DNA of 64,000 nt from Sorex araneus (lineage: Eukaryota > Chordata > Mammalia > Eulipotyphla > Soricidae): contig NC_073311.1 in NCBI RefSeq assembly GCF_027595985.1, positions 26,997,892 to 27,061,891 on the forward strand. The letters run 5' to 3'. Below, in pieces: positions 53,835-63,239 of the stretch (positions are counted from its first letter, which is position 1; the number at the start of each line of letters is the position of its first letter). The notes beneath the pieces were generated by a model that was not told the DNA's origin, made no database searches, and worked only from the letters and a program-made list of their open reading frames with translations. Position numbers and translations under genes: made by a program.

Positions 53835-54115
53835 GGCAGAAGTTTGTGAGAGTTTCAAAATGGCAGTACTATAGTGCATTTGGGCTGCTGTGAGAGACTA
53901 GGTAATGTTTAAGAAAAGTATCCTCCTCCCAATTTCAGTTCCTTTATATTCTTATGTGACAAAGTAGGATGAGAGAGCTCTGTAAGATTGATCATATAAG
54001 AATAGTAATCCCTAAATATATTTTAAAGGACCCACCTTCTAACACAGTATTTTGGACTTTAGAATTCCAACATGTGAATTTAGAGGACAATCAGGCACTG
54101 AAACTGTAGCAGGGA
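53835..54115. repeat. Possible ancient degraded repeat
   Basis: TGGGCTGCTGTGAGAGACTA, AAGGACCCACCTTCTAACAC and TTCCAACATGTGAATTTAG resemble a common old mammalian interspersed repeat. I cannot name the family from memory with confidence. Confidence 0.3.
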
Positions 54116-54343
54116 GTTCAGAGTAAAGAATTAGAGCATAAAAAATGGGCTGTCCAAGCAATGTACCTGGAATTCAGAGGTCATATTTGCACAAATAGAA
54201 AGAGGAGATGGTCATGCTGGTCTTTTCAATAACAAACCCCATGGACTGAAGCACCCTAACTGAAAACAAAGTGATGTGAATGCAAAGATATACAACATGT
54301 TAGCGACATCCCTATCTAAATATTTGTAATATATAATAATAAT

Positions 54344-54655
54344 TTACTGTCTCATTTGCCAAGGCCTTGAAAATCAGATGAGCTGGACACGTAATGCAAT
54401 TTAGAAAAGACTGCTGGACTAGAGCTGTTACCGACTGGATTCCATGGGATGTGAAAAGATGGAGTGGCTGCCCATCTACGAGATGGTAAAACTTCTTCGT
54501 CAAAACCATGAATGAACGGTTTGAGGCTCTTCGTGCTACTGGAGTGAGCAGATACCATTGGGCTACACTAGCATGCGACAGGGACCAATGGAGACCTTAT
54601 TGGCGCCCCCTCGAGCAAATTGAAGATTAACAGAATGACAAGTGATAGAAGTGAT
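54344..54655 (+). mobile_element. RTE LINE, 3' end fragment
   Basis: Homologous to 53144-53438: it starts at CTGTCTCATTTGCCAA and runs through the GRPPTRW-equivalent region to the tail CAATGGAGACCTTATTGGCG then CCCCCTCGAGCAAATTGA and (ACAAGTGAT)-like repeats. It has several stops. It keeps about 15 bp of tail that the longer copy lost, and this is the copy that best matches the SINE tails. Confidence 0.85.
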
Positions 54656-55543
54656 ATAAAAAGAATCTACATACCTTCCACTGTACAAATAATGCAATCA
54701 AATTTTGACTGAATAGCATAAAATTCAAAGAAGATCTCATGGCAGCATTTCTCTTATTTCCTGACTAGTTATCTGATGACCCAACAGAGATATATTTTAT
54801 TGTAGCATACCACCTATATGGGAAGAATAATTTTTTTAAATTTGCTTACATATGTGTCATTTCTTACTATTTAAATAGTATCCAAACTACATTTTTGGTT
54901 CTGTTTTTAAGTTCCTTGTAAGATGAGAATACAAAAGTAATAAATAAGAAAACAGCATAAAAGAGAAATATTGAAACATGAGAAACCAGTTCTGATTTAC
55001 GTGTTGGGGTTGCAGGACATGGATTAAACAACAGCACAGTTTCACATAGGAGATGGATTTGTGATGCCCTCTGAAGGACCTAGTTAGATTAAATAAACAA
55101 AATAGAGGCAGTAAGTTTTTCAAGACAGGTGAAATGTGTTCACAAGCATTCTAGAGAAGACCACTGAGATATGGTTTAGAGTAGCAAGAGATGAGATAAA
55201 GCTAGATAGCAGACCTGCTAGCATAGCAGAGGACCATGCATACTTTGTTAAGCAATTGCTCCTATTTCTCTCAAAGTAACAGGGAACATTAAAGTTGTCA
55301 TAAGTGTAAGTCACATTAGGAAAGAAGCCTGTAACAGGGAGCCTACTGAAAAATGTAATGTACTTGTTCATAAGAAATATGTGATCTAAATAAAAAGACT
55401 GGGAAAAGTACTCAAAATGAGAAAAATGAAGAGTTAGAGATGACAGCATGGGACTTCACAATGGCTGAGATGAAATGTGAACCCAAGTTTGTAGAGCCTA
55501 GTGATTAACTAAACTATTATCCCATATTCCATAATGTATCACA

Positions 55544-55630
55544 TAACAACAAGTCTCACAATGGAGACATTACTGGTGCCAGCTTGAGCAAATCAATGAG
55601 AAATGGGATGACAGTGATAGTGATACAGTG

Positions 55631-55632
<2 letters not shown>
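55544..55632 (+). mobile_element. RTE-tail SINE, 3' fragment
   Basis: It contains ACAACAAGTCTCACAATGGA, the tail TTACTGGTGCCAGCTTGAGC and AAATGGGATGACAGTGATAG with GATA-type terminal repeats, running directly into a (TA)n tract. The terminal repeat here resembles the LINE tail (AGTGATA) more than other SINEs do. Confidence 0.8.

Positions 55633-55664
<32 letters not shown>
55633..55664. repeat. (TA)n microsatellite
   Basis: About 15 TA units, continuous with the tail of the SINE fragment before it. Confidence 0.93.
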
Positions 55665-55665
<1 letters not shown>

Positions 55666-56975
55666 CATGTACTACAAGAATTTTGCAAATTATGTACTAC
55701 TATGCTATTATCCCTAGTGTTATCAATGAGAAACGACTTGGAAAGTAAAACTACTTCAAAGAACATTATTACTTCTGTGCTTAGTGAACAAAAATCTAGC
55801 AGAGATAAATTCAAACCTAAAGTTGTGAAATACTCTCACTAGCCTTTCTAGGCTCTAATATCATCATATGTAAATGCAAATGATACTAGCATTTACCTCT
55901 ATGAAAATTGAATTAGTTTATGCTTGTCATTTGGCCCAGTGCTTGGTTAAATACTAGTCATTAATTTCATCCTATTACCTCTTTGTATAGAAATATAGAG
56001 GTTGTATAAGGAAGAATACTTCAGGATGCAAAATGGGATTGGGATGCTGAAGAAGTCAGAGGTTGAAGTAGATGGTGTGTCAGCTGCAAAGAGAGAGCAC
56101 AGATAGGGTTAAAGATGGAAAATGAAAATGTGGGCTAGATTTTAAGTAAAAATAAACTGAAGCACAGTACTTAGAATCACTATGAAGACTTCATGCTTTT
56201 AGGATGTTACAAATTTTATTACCTTTAAAACCTGGAGTTGTTTTATTTGGAAAATCAGTTTTTGAATGCAGGACCACCTTATTTATTTAACATGAAAGAC
56301 TACTCATTTCTCATTATGTATTAGTAACTTTTCTGTTGCTGCAACAGATATTAGTGAAACCAGGAAATACAGTCTTTTTTTCCTACCAAGAATCAAAGAA
56401 ATGTTTGCTCTTAGCTTACTGTATGTTAGATATCTTTTTCAATTATACCTACTTCCTCTTGGAATTCAATGTTTGTTTGAAAACTGAAAAATTAAAGAGT
56501 CCAGAGATGTAGAATCATTTGCAAAGGACATTCCTTGCATGCATGATACCTGGGCTTAACTATCGGCACCGAATCAAACACAATTAAAATATATTTTTAA
56601 CTAAATAAAATTTTGTGTTATTGTAAAATACACAAACACACAGATACACTTGAAGTAAAAAGTAAACAGCATGGAATGTACTTAAGACGTCAAATTTTAC
56701 CTTAAGACAATTGTCGTTGCCATCAATATTCCAGAAAATAAACACATTCAGAAAATAATTTTGGCCCTTGCACACTTTTAAAGAATTTTTGGATAGGTAT
56801 TAAGAAATAATTATTTTTTAAAATAAAAACTTGCTACGGAAAGTTAACGATTTATTTAGTTCTCTTCCATACTTCCAGGGCCTTTCAATCATTCTTCAGG
56901 ATTAAGGTCTTGTGGATGAATGATTTATGTATGGGCAACTAACAATCCCTAAATTCACTTAGCTCTGAAATAATT

Positions 56976-56977
<2 letters not shown>

Positions 56978-57020
<43 letters not shown>

Positions 57021-57184
57021 GTTTTTGGGTCACACCTGGCGATGCACAGGGGTTACTCCTGGCTCTTCACTCAGGAATTACTCCTGGCGGTGCTCAGGGG
57101 ACCATATGGGATGCTGGGATTAGAACCCGGGTCGGCCACGTGCAAGGCAAACGCCCTACCCGCTGTGCTATCGCTCCAGCCCCA
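56978..57184 (-). mobile_element. Young SOR-type SINE next to the CpG-island promoter
   Basis: About 42 uninterrupted T, GGGTCACACCTGGCGATGCA, GAACCCGGGTCGGCCACG, ending GCTATCGCTCCAGCCCC. Perfect 15-bp CTCTGAAATAATTTA lies at 56963-56977 and 57185-57199. It lies about 100 bp from the CpG island, sense to TSPAN19. Confidence 0.96.
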
Positions 57185-57283
57185 CTCTGAAATAATTTAA
57201 AGTCAAACTATCCCGGGCAATTCAAACAAAAAGTTATTTTATTAAATACATCCACACACAACATGCAAAGATGAAAAATGTAC

Positions 57284-57400
57284 CTGGTTTTGTGGGCGCA
57301 GCGTAGTTGAAACTTCTATTTAGCTTCTGAAATTCAACATCCCTCCCACTGGGCAATGGCTATAAGTTTGTCCTCCTGGGGCACCTGTAGGGCAACCCGG
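57284..57400 (-). other. TSPAN19: Possible non-coding first exon of TSPAN19
   Basis: Exon 47056-46966 begins with an acceptor, so a 5'-UTR exon is required upstream. On the minus strand at the edge of the CpG island, AAACCAG is followed by GTACAT (57283-57278), a usable donor. The 5' end is a guess. If right, the first intron is about 10 kb. No transcript evidence is available here. Confidence 0.3.
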
Positions 57401-57439
57401 GATGCACCGGCTCTGCGATTGGCTGCTGCCATGGTTACG

Positions 57440-57498
57440 GTTTGTTTGAGATTCGGGGCGCTGTCTTCCACCCAGCCGAGGGATTTAGCCACCGGTGG
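57440..57498 (+). other. LRRIQ1: Possible non-coding first exon of LRRIQ1
   Basis: LRRIQ1's first ATG is in the exon at 62.5 kb, which opens with an acceptor, so a 5'-UTR exon should lie upstream. In the CpG island, GGTGG followed by GTAATC at 57499 is a candidate donor, and a second candidate is GCGAG/GTGGGG near 57540. Start and end are inference. Confidence 0.3.
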
Positions 57499-57614
57499 GT
57501 AATCCGCTTTTGCCCACCCCGGAGTTGGAGTTGTGCGAGGTGGGGCTGGGGGGTGGAGAGCGCAGCCAGGCTAGTTCCCCGTCCAGGCCTGCGGGAAACC
57601 TCGCGCAGAGGAGT

Positions 57615-57635
57615 GGGGGGGGGGGGGGGGGGGGG
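57615..57635 (+). repeat. Poly-G run of 21 in the promoter
   Basis: Uninterrupted G tract inside the CpG island; it can form G-quadruplex structures. The length may be unreliable in the assembly. Confidence 0.85.
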
Positions 57636-58284
57636 AGGACCGCGCAGTCTGCGGAGCTGCGGTCTCTGCTGAAGGAGCACTTGATGCCCTTTCTCGCGCT
57701 GAGATCTTGTCCTTCCTCCCAGGCGATGCCGAGGGCTCCTGCTGACTTCTTGTCTGCCCCCTCTGCATAAGTTTCTACCGCCCGCTTTCCTCCTACATAA
57801 TTGTATTACCTTTTAATAAAATTCGCCCTCCCTTACTTTGCCCTATCCTTGCAGAGGAAGGTGCTTTGAAAGGTGAAAGGTCGAGTTCCTTACGATTTTT
57901 TTCATTTACTTCGATCATCCTCAGCTAAACTCGCGGAATAATCAACTTGAAGTCCTTTGCTGTGACCTCCTGCAAGGCCCCGTGTAAAATCTGCTAAAGT
58001 TAGGTGACTGCTGAGTAACTTGAAAGAAACGCTACTAGTAGTCCGAGTTGGAATGTGCTGGAGGTGTAAAATACGTATCTGATTTCCATGAATCGGTATA
58101 TAAAACATGAATGTAAGTTTTCACATTTAATAATGTTAAAGTCATTAAAAGTTACATTATTAATATTTGTTTTCTAATAATATTGGTGGCTTCATGTTGA
58201 AGTAGTAGTTGGATAGGTTGTATAAAATAAAATGTTAAAATGTTAAAATTAACCTCAAATTAAATAGAAATTAATCTCTCTATG

Positions 58285-58605
58285 CACTGTAGCACTGTTG
58301 TCCCGATTTGCTCGGGCAGGCACTAGTAACGTCTCCATTGTGAGACTTGTTGTTACTGTTGTTTTTTTTTTTAATTTTTTATTGAGTCACCATGTGGAAA
58401 GTTACAAAGTTTTCAGGTTTAAATCTCAATTGTTGTTACTGTTTTTGGCATATTGATTATGCCACAGGTAGCTTGCCAGGCTCTGCAGTGCAGGTAGGAT
58501 TCTCTTGGTAGCTTGCTGGGCTCTCAGAGACGGATGGAGGAATCGAACCAGGTCTACTGCATGCAAGGAAAATGCCCTACCCGCAGTGCTATCGCTTTAG
58601 TCCAA
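58285..58605 (-). mobile_element. RTE-tail SINE interrupted by an L1 fragment
   Basis: The minus-oriented SINE (tail CTCGGGCAGGCACTAGTAAC at the left, head ...GCTATCGCTTTAGTCC at the right) is split by 69 bp of L1 3' end. The SINE sequence resumes exactly after the duplicated target TTGTTGTTACTGTT. Confidence 0.87.
58361..58429 (-). mobile_element. Short L1 3' end nested in a SINE
   Basis: Poly-T then TTTTTTATTGAGTCACCATG and GTTACAAAGTTTTCAGG, the extreme 3' end of the local L1. The target duplication TTGTTGTTACTGTT is at 58347-58360 and 58430-58443, so this insertion is younger than the SINE around it. Confidence 0.88.
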
Positions 58606-59052
58606 TTTCTCTATATTATTTAAAGAATTACAACTAAAAATTTAAACTATGTAATTGCGTTACATTATGTCTTAACATCTACTGATCTAAACAGTCAGCA
58701 GATAAACAGAGAGGGATATACCTTGGAAATAGCTTTTCCCTGCTTTAATCATGCTCTCCCTTCATTTTCTCATGGAATTTTGTATACCTGGCACTCTTTT
58801 ATAGCAATGGTTAAAAAGAAATTAGTTTTCTGCCTAGCAAGGCATTTGAATCGAATTTTATGTTTAATTATAGGGTAGTATATTTTTTATCTGAATTATT
58901 TTGTTTTCCTTCAGAGGAGGAAGTTATGAATAGTCTTGTGTACTTAAAATATAAAAATCATATTCACAGCATGTAACTCGAAGTTATGAACTGAAAATGG
59001 AAAAAATCATAAATGCTTTTAGAAAGTTTCTGTGTTGAGAGAGGGAGAGAGA

Positions 59053-59089
<37 letters not shown>

Positions 59090-59931
59090 TGTGTGTGTGT
59101 GTGTGTGTGTGGTGTTATGTAAATCTGCTTAGTAACGCTACCACTTGTCCATTTTTACTATTTAATCTTGGCTAACTTTCCATTGTCACACAGTAAATGT
59201 ATTCATTTAAAAATAATATTTGCATTCTGTTCTATGCATGAATAATTATTTAACTTTTCTTATTAGATATTTATTGTGTCTACATTTTTATTAAGCTTAT
59301 TTTAGAATCACACTGAGATTTAGTAAAAATACAGAAATATGTCTTGTATACTTTGTCCACAATTTGTAATGGTTTTATTTTTTAAGAATAATATAATACC
59401 ACAACCAAGATGTTTATGCAGATGTTATATGCTGATTTTATTCATATTTCTTCTTCAGTTTTGCTTATACTCATGTGCTGTGCGTTATGTTTTTTACAAG
59501 CTACCCACTTATCCATTACCTGGTGGCAATTATTAATTTGTCTTCCATCTGTGAAATGTTGTCACCTCAGAATACCATAAAGATAACATCAGATAGGATG
59601 TCACTTTTACATGTGGGCTCTTTCACTCCGTAGAGTTCATGTAAATTCTCAGGTTTTCAGCGGTATTGTGACATATATCAGTAGTTATTTCCTTTATTGC
59701 TGATTAGTTAAGAACTGCTGATAATCAATGGTATGTATGTATTAGAGTTTAACTATTTACATATTTAGTGTCATTGTATCTGTTTTGAGTTTGGAATTTT
59801 TTTTATAATATAGGAGCACTGCTATTTATTCAGTCATTGATTTAGCTGATTGAATTGGACATGAAGTCCACATTACTTTATTTATTCTATTCTGAATGAT
59901 AACTTTATTTTGTTATTATTTTTCCTCCCTT
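58606..59931. other. LRRIQ1 intron 1, unique part
   Basis: AT-rich, one compound microsatellite, nothing else recognised. The parts 57790-58284, 61149-61504 and 61798-62537 are likewise empty. Confidence 0.45.
59035..59112. repeat. (GA)n(GT)n compound microsatellite
   Basis: GAGAGA runs switching to GTGTGT at about 59087, in LRRIQ1 intron 1. Confidence 0.95.
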
Positions 59932-60226
59932 TTTTTTGATTCACCATGAGATACAGCTACAGAACTTTCATGTTTGAGTTTTGGTCATGTAATCATCAAA
60001 CACCTATCCCTTCACCAGTGCACACTTCCGCCACCAAAATCCCCAGTATCCTTCCCATCCCCCATTCCAACCCTTCCCCTGCTTGTGGGGCAGACAGTTT
60101 CCCCTATATTCTCTCTCTACTTTGGTTACATTCAATATTTCGACACCAGTCTACTACTCCACCACTCAACCTGCTGAAAAGGCAATGCTAGACGATTTGG
60201 TTTGTATTGCTTGTTATGGATAAAAT
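59932..60226 (-). mobile_element. L1 3' end
   Basis: TTTTTTTTGATTCACCATGA, ACACCTATCCCTTCACCAGT, CATTCAATATTTCGACACCA and TTGCTTGTTATGGATA. Same 3' block as 48485-48780. Confidence 0.85.
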
Positions 60227-61135
60227 ATAATGTCCAGGAAATTCTGTGTCATTCTCTTCTGGGAGCTTTAGTTTATAGTCTCTGGGTCTTGGCCATGGAT
60301 GAAATTACATGGCACCAGGGGCAGTTTGTAGGTGTGACTGTCAAGCTTCTGGAAAACTGGGGACCTGGGGGAAGGAGGCCCAGTCCTGATCTAAGCAGGC
60401 TTAGAGATCTCAGTCATCGGTTCCCGCATATCTGGGTTTTCCTGCCAGTACACTCTCTGGTGAGGTTCATCCCTTCTTGGGTGAGGCTCATCAGAGCATA
60501 AGGAGAGTGGCCTTGCGCATGGTGGTGGTAGGGTTCTGAAGGTTTTTGGCTGCCTGGGTTCTGCTTGGGGCAGGGAGGGAAACTCAACCCGCCCCACTCC
60601 GATGCTCTGGTGAAGAGAGCCTGGCATGGGGTCAGGGCATTCTGTGGAGCGTTCTTCTGGGAGCTTTAGTTTATAGTCTCTGGGTCTTGGCCATTGGTGA
60701 GATTACATGGTGCCAGAGGCAATTTGTGGGTGTGACTGTCAAACTACTGGAAAGCTGGGGACGTGGGGGGAGGAGTCAGAGTCCTGATCCTAGTGAGCCT
60801 GGGGCTCTCAGGCATGGGTTCTAGCCTACCTCTGCACTACAGGCCCTAACTACATCTTTTGATCTCTTTTGAGATTTATCAGTCTCTGAAATAAGGCAAA
60901 TAAATGAGCTTATGTAGCTGAGCTGGAGGTGGTTTGTTTGTGTATCTCCCACCTACTTAACTTTTGGTCGTTTAATTCTTGGTAAACTTGGCCCCAAGTT
61001 GTTGGGATCTTGTTAAAGGCACAGCAGCAATTTTGGGGTATCTGGAAGTCTGAATGCATCATCAAGCTGCTGATGCACTCACCCCACAGGTACAGGTTTA
61101 TCTGCTGGTGACACCATACCCTCGAGTTAGGACAT
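60227..61135 (-). repeat. GC-richer module with a 398-bp tandem duplication
   Basis: The sequence CTTCTGGGAGCTTTAGTTTA and about 140 following bp at 60257 recur at 60655 (TGGCCAT, GATTACATGG, GTGTGACTGTCAA, CTGGGGAC). The repeat period is 398 bp. TTATGGATAAAAT lies on both sides (60214-60226, 61136-61148). The minus strand of the middle part resembles the 5' part of the element at 498. It may be an L1- or RTE-type promoter region built of monomers; orientation is inferred from the attached L1 end. Confidence 0.45.
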
Positions 61136-61300
61136 TTTATGGATAAAATTTTTCTAAAAATTCACAACATGCAATGCAGATTTTAATTTCTGAGATAATT
61201 GCCCAAGTGAATGTGACATGTTATGATTATTCTAATTAAATCAAGTCATTGAAGGAAACATATGTTATTGATCTGGAGAGAAGGCAGATACAGGTATACT

Positions 61301-61321
61301 TTTATTTATTTATTTATTTAG
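61301..61321. repeat. Short (TTTA)n
   Basis: Five TTTA units. Confidence 0.85.
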
Positions 61322-61513
61322 CATTGGAGCAAACTGAAGCAATAAACAAAACTATAGTTGCGCAATTTAATAAATGAGACACCCTCAGAGTCAAAGCATA
61401 AATAAATGATTTCACATTATTATGTACAGAGGCTTCTTTCCTAGTAAGATAAATAAGAAGCATCAGGAAAATAAGTCATAAAATACAGGCATTAAGTTTT
61501 GGTTAACTAAGAT

Positions 61514-61600
61514 GCCAAAAACAGTAACAATAAGCCTCTCAATGAGAGATGTTACTGGTGCCTGCTCGAACAAATCGATAAGCAACGGGATGACAGTGAC
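61514..61600 (+). mobile_element. RTE-tail SINE, 5'-truncated, 9-bp target duplication
   Basis: GCCAAAAACAGTAACAATAA to GGGATGACAGTGAC. The repeat AACTAAGAT lies at 61505-61513 and again at 61601-61609. There is no poly-A. A poly-A SINE later used the same site, making a third copy of the target sequence. Confidence 0.87.
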
Positions 61601-61612
61601 AACTAAGATATA

Positions 61613-61785
61613 TTTTTTTTAATTTCCTTTTTGGGTCACATCTGGTCATGTAGAGGGGTTACTCCTGGCTTTGCACTCAGGAATTACCCCTGGCGGTACT
61701 CAAGGGACCATATGGGATGCTGGGAATCGAACCTGGGTCGGCCCGTGTGCAAACACCCTACTTGCTGTGCTATCGCTCCAGCCCC
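61613..61785 (-). mobile_element. SOR-type SINE, 12-bp target duplication
   Basis: TTCCTTTTTGGGTCACATCT, GGATGCTGGGAATCGAACC, ending GCTATCGCTCCAGCCCC. AACTAAGATATA lies at 61601-61612 and 61786-61797. It landed at the 3' edge of the RTE-tail SINE fragment. Confidence 0.93.
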
Positions 61786-62537
61786 AACTAAGATATAAAC
61801 TTAATGAGGATTTTCCGGGTGTCATCTACTCAGTGTATTAAATTGGTGCAGCATGCATTTGTTGTGAATATGCCTAACAGAATTTGAAAAAAAAAAATTC
61901 CTAAATGAGTGAGGAAAGGAAAGAAAAGGAAAGGAAAAATAGAAGCAAGCAAGAAGAACAGAATCACAGGATGGATTAGAGCAAGGTGAGAGGGGAAGAG
62001 AGGGAAGAAAGGAACACCCAGAGGACAGGGGTAAAGCTGAAGAGCTTGATAAAATAATGAAAGTGTGAAAGAATCTAAAAAACAAAATAGTGGACTGCTG
62101 TAGAATTTCTCACACTTTTAACCCAAACCCACGCACATCAGAACAAACAGATAAAGGTAACATTTTACTGCAATTTATACATACCTTCATATACATACAC
62201 TTTGTAATAAAACAAGGTTTTTGAAAGATTTCTAATCTCTAGTATATATAATACATTGCAGTCTCTTTTCAGCTCTAGTCCAACTTTTCCTGTTCTAGCA
62301 TACTTTTAAAACTTGCTGAGGAAAAGCCACTAAATTAATTCCTTAGTTTACTAATGAAAGATTATCTGCAATTTGACAAATATTGGGCTAGAAAATATGT
62401 TGGATTGCCAAGGAGATGAAGAGGGGGATTTTAGATTCAGAATCTCTGAACTAGGTTCCTGTTCCCATTACTTATTAACATACCGATTATGGGCAATTAA
62501 GTGACCCCTTTAAACCTTTGTTTTCTCTTACGACAAG

Positions 62538-62679
62538 GATGATGAATGACAATGATGATGAAGAGGCAAAGCTCAATGAAGAAATAGAAGCTGAATTGGA
62601 GAAAATCAGCATTTCTTCCTTGGAAAAGTATGTTGATAGTGACTCAAAATCAGAAACACAGAGCAATGACAGTGATTCA
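62538..62679 (+). CDS. LRRIQ1: LRRIQ1 first coding exon
   Basis: LRRIQ1 is a large protein (about 1,700 residues in human) with leucine-rich repeats and IQ motifs; only its N-terminus is here. A pyrimidine-rich acceptor ending ACAAG precedes ATG at 62539 (a second in-frame ATG is at 62542). The 47 codons begin MMNDNDDEEAKLNEEIEAEL and run through EKISISSLEKY and SKSETQSNDSDS to a consensus donor GTAAGT at 62680. The acidic start and the SISSLEK and SKSETQS blocks match human LRRIQ1, and the exon ends in phase 0. No further exon is seen before 64000. An old SINE begins about 10 bp past the donor. Confidence 0.9.
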
Positions 62680-62689
62680 GTAAGTTTTT

Positions 62690-62877
62690 TTGTTGTTGGT
62701 TTGTTTTTTGTTTTGGGACCACCACCTGATAGTTCTCAGGGCTTACTCCTTGCTCTGCACTCAGGGATTACTCCTGGCAGCCATCAAGGACTATATGGGT
62801 TGCTGGAGAATAGAACTCAAGTTCTGTCCTGGAAGGCAAGCACCTTGTCGACTAAACTATTCCACACTCTGGCCCCA
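62690..62877 (-). mobile_element. Old SOR-type SINE next to LRRIQ1 exon 2 donor
   Basis: TTTGTTTTGGGACCACCACC, CAGGGATTACTCCTGGCAGC, ending TTCCACACTCTGGCCCC. It starts about 10 bp after GTAAGT. Confidence 0.85.
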
Positions 62878-63239
62878 GTTAAGTGTGAGAATTTTAAGTC
62901 TTTTAGCTTTAGTACCTTTCCAGAGGAAATACTACTTTTCTCAGTATGCCTTATATATTTTTCTTTTTTTATGTTCATTTTAAGATTACAATGTATTTTG
63001 GTATATGTTTAAATATAGAAACATACTAAAATGTGTGTTGAAGATATACACAACCTATGAATCTACATATATGTGCATTCTTATGAAATCAGAATTATAT
63101 GTCTTCTGCTCATATGTGTTTGCATATATTTGTACCCTGCTCTACTCCTTTTACCGATTAATCAAAGCATTCTAATATGGTTACAGATATACGGAAAAAA
63201 TATTTCTGTAAAATATTTTGAGATGTCATAAGAGATGCT

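Larger units (their letters stand above)
54656..56962. other. Probable TSPAN19 5' intron, unique part
   Basis: AT-rich with one SINE fragment and (TA)n (annotated separately). An open frame at 56584-56775 (minus) ends in YFLNVF-like residues that superficially resemble the TSPAN19 N-terminus. The true N-terminal exon is at 47.0 kb. Confidence 0.45.
57290..57790. promoter_or_regulatory. CpG-island bidirectional promoter, TSPAN19/LRRIQ1
   Basis: This is the only CpG-rich stretch in the window. CpGs occur throughout 57294-57700, in sharp contrast to the AT-rich flanks. It lies between the divergent TSPAN19 (minus) and LRRIQ1 (plus). Visible elements: an inverted CCAAT box (ATTGG, 57418-57422), a near-palindromic GCTGCCATGGTTAC (57425-57438) resembling an RFX X-box with about two mismatches, and a 21-G run (57615-57635). 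No TATA box was seen. The role is inferred from position and composition. Confidence 0.75.

Noticed and set aside
56584-56775. Minus-strand frame with NYFLNVFIFW as the TSPAN19 N-terminal exon
   Set aside because: Only four residues resemble TSPAN19 and no good donor follows. The real exon with MLRKNKT and donor GTATGA is at 46966-47056.
57435-57770. Open frames in the CpG island (Pro-rich and Gly-rich)
   Set aside because: These are produced by GC-rich promoter sequence and the poly-G run; no family similarity or splice logic.
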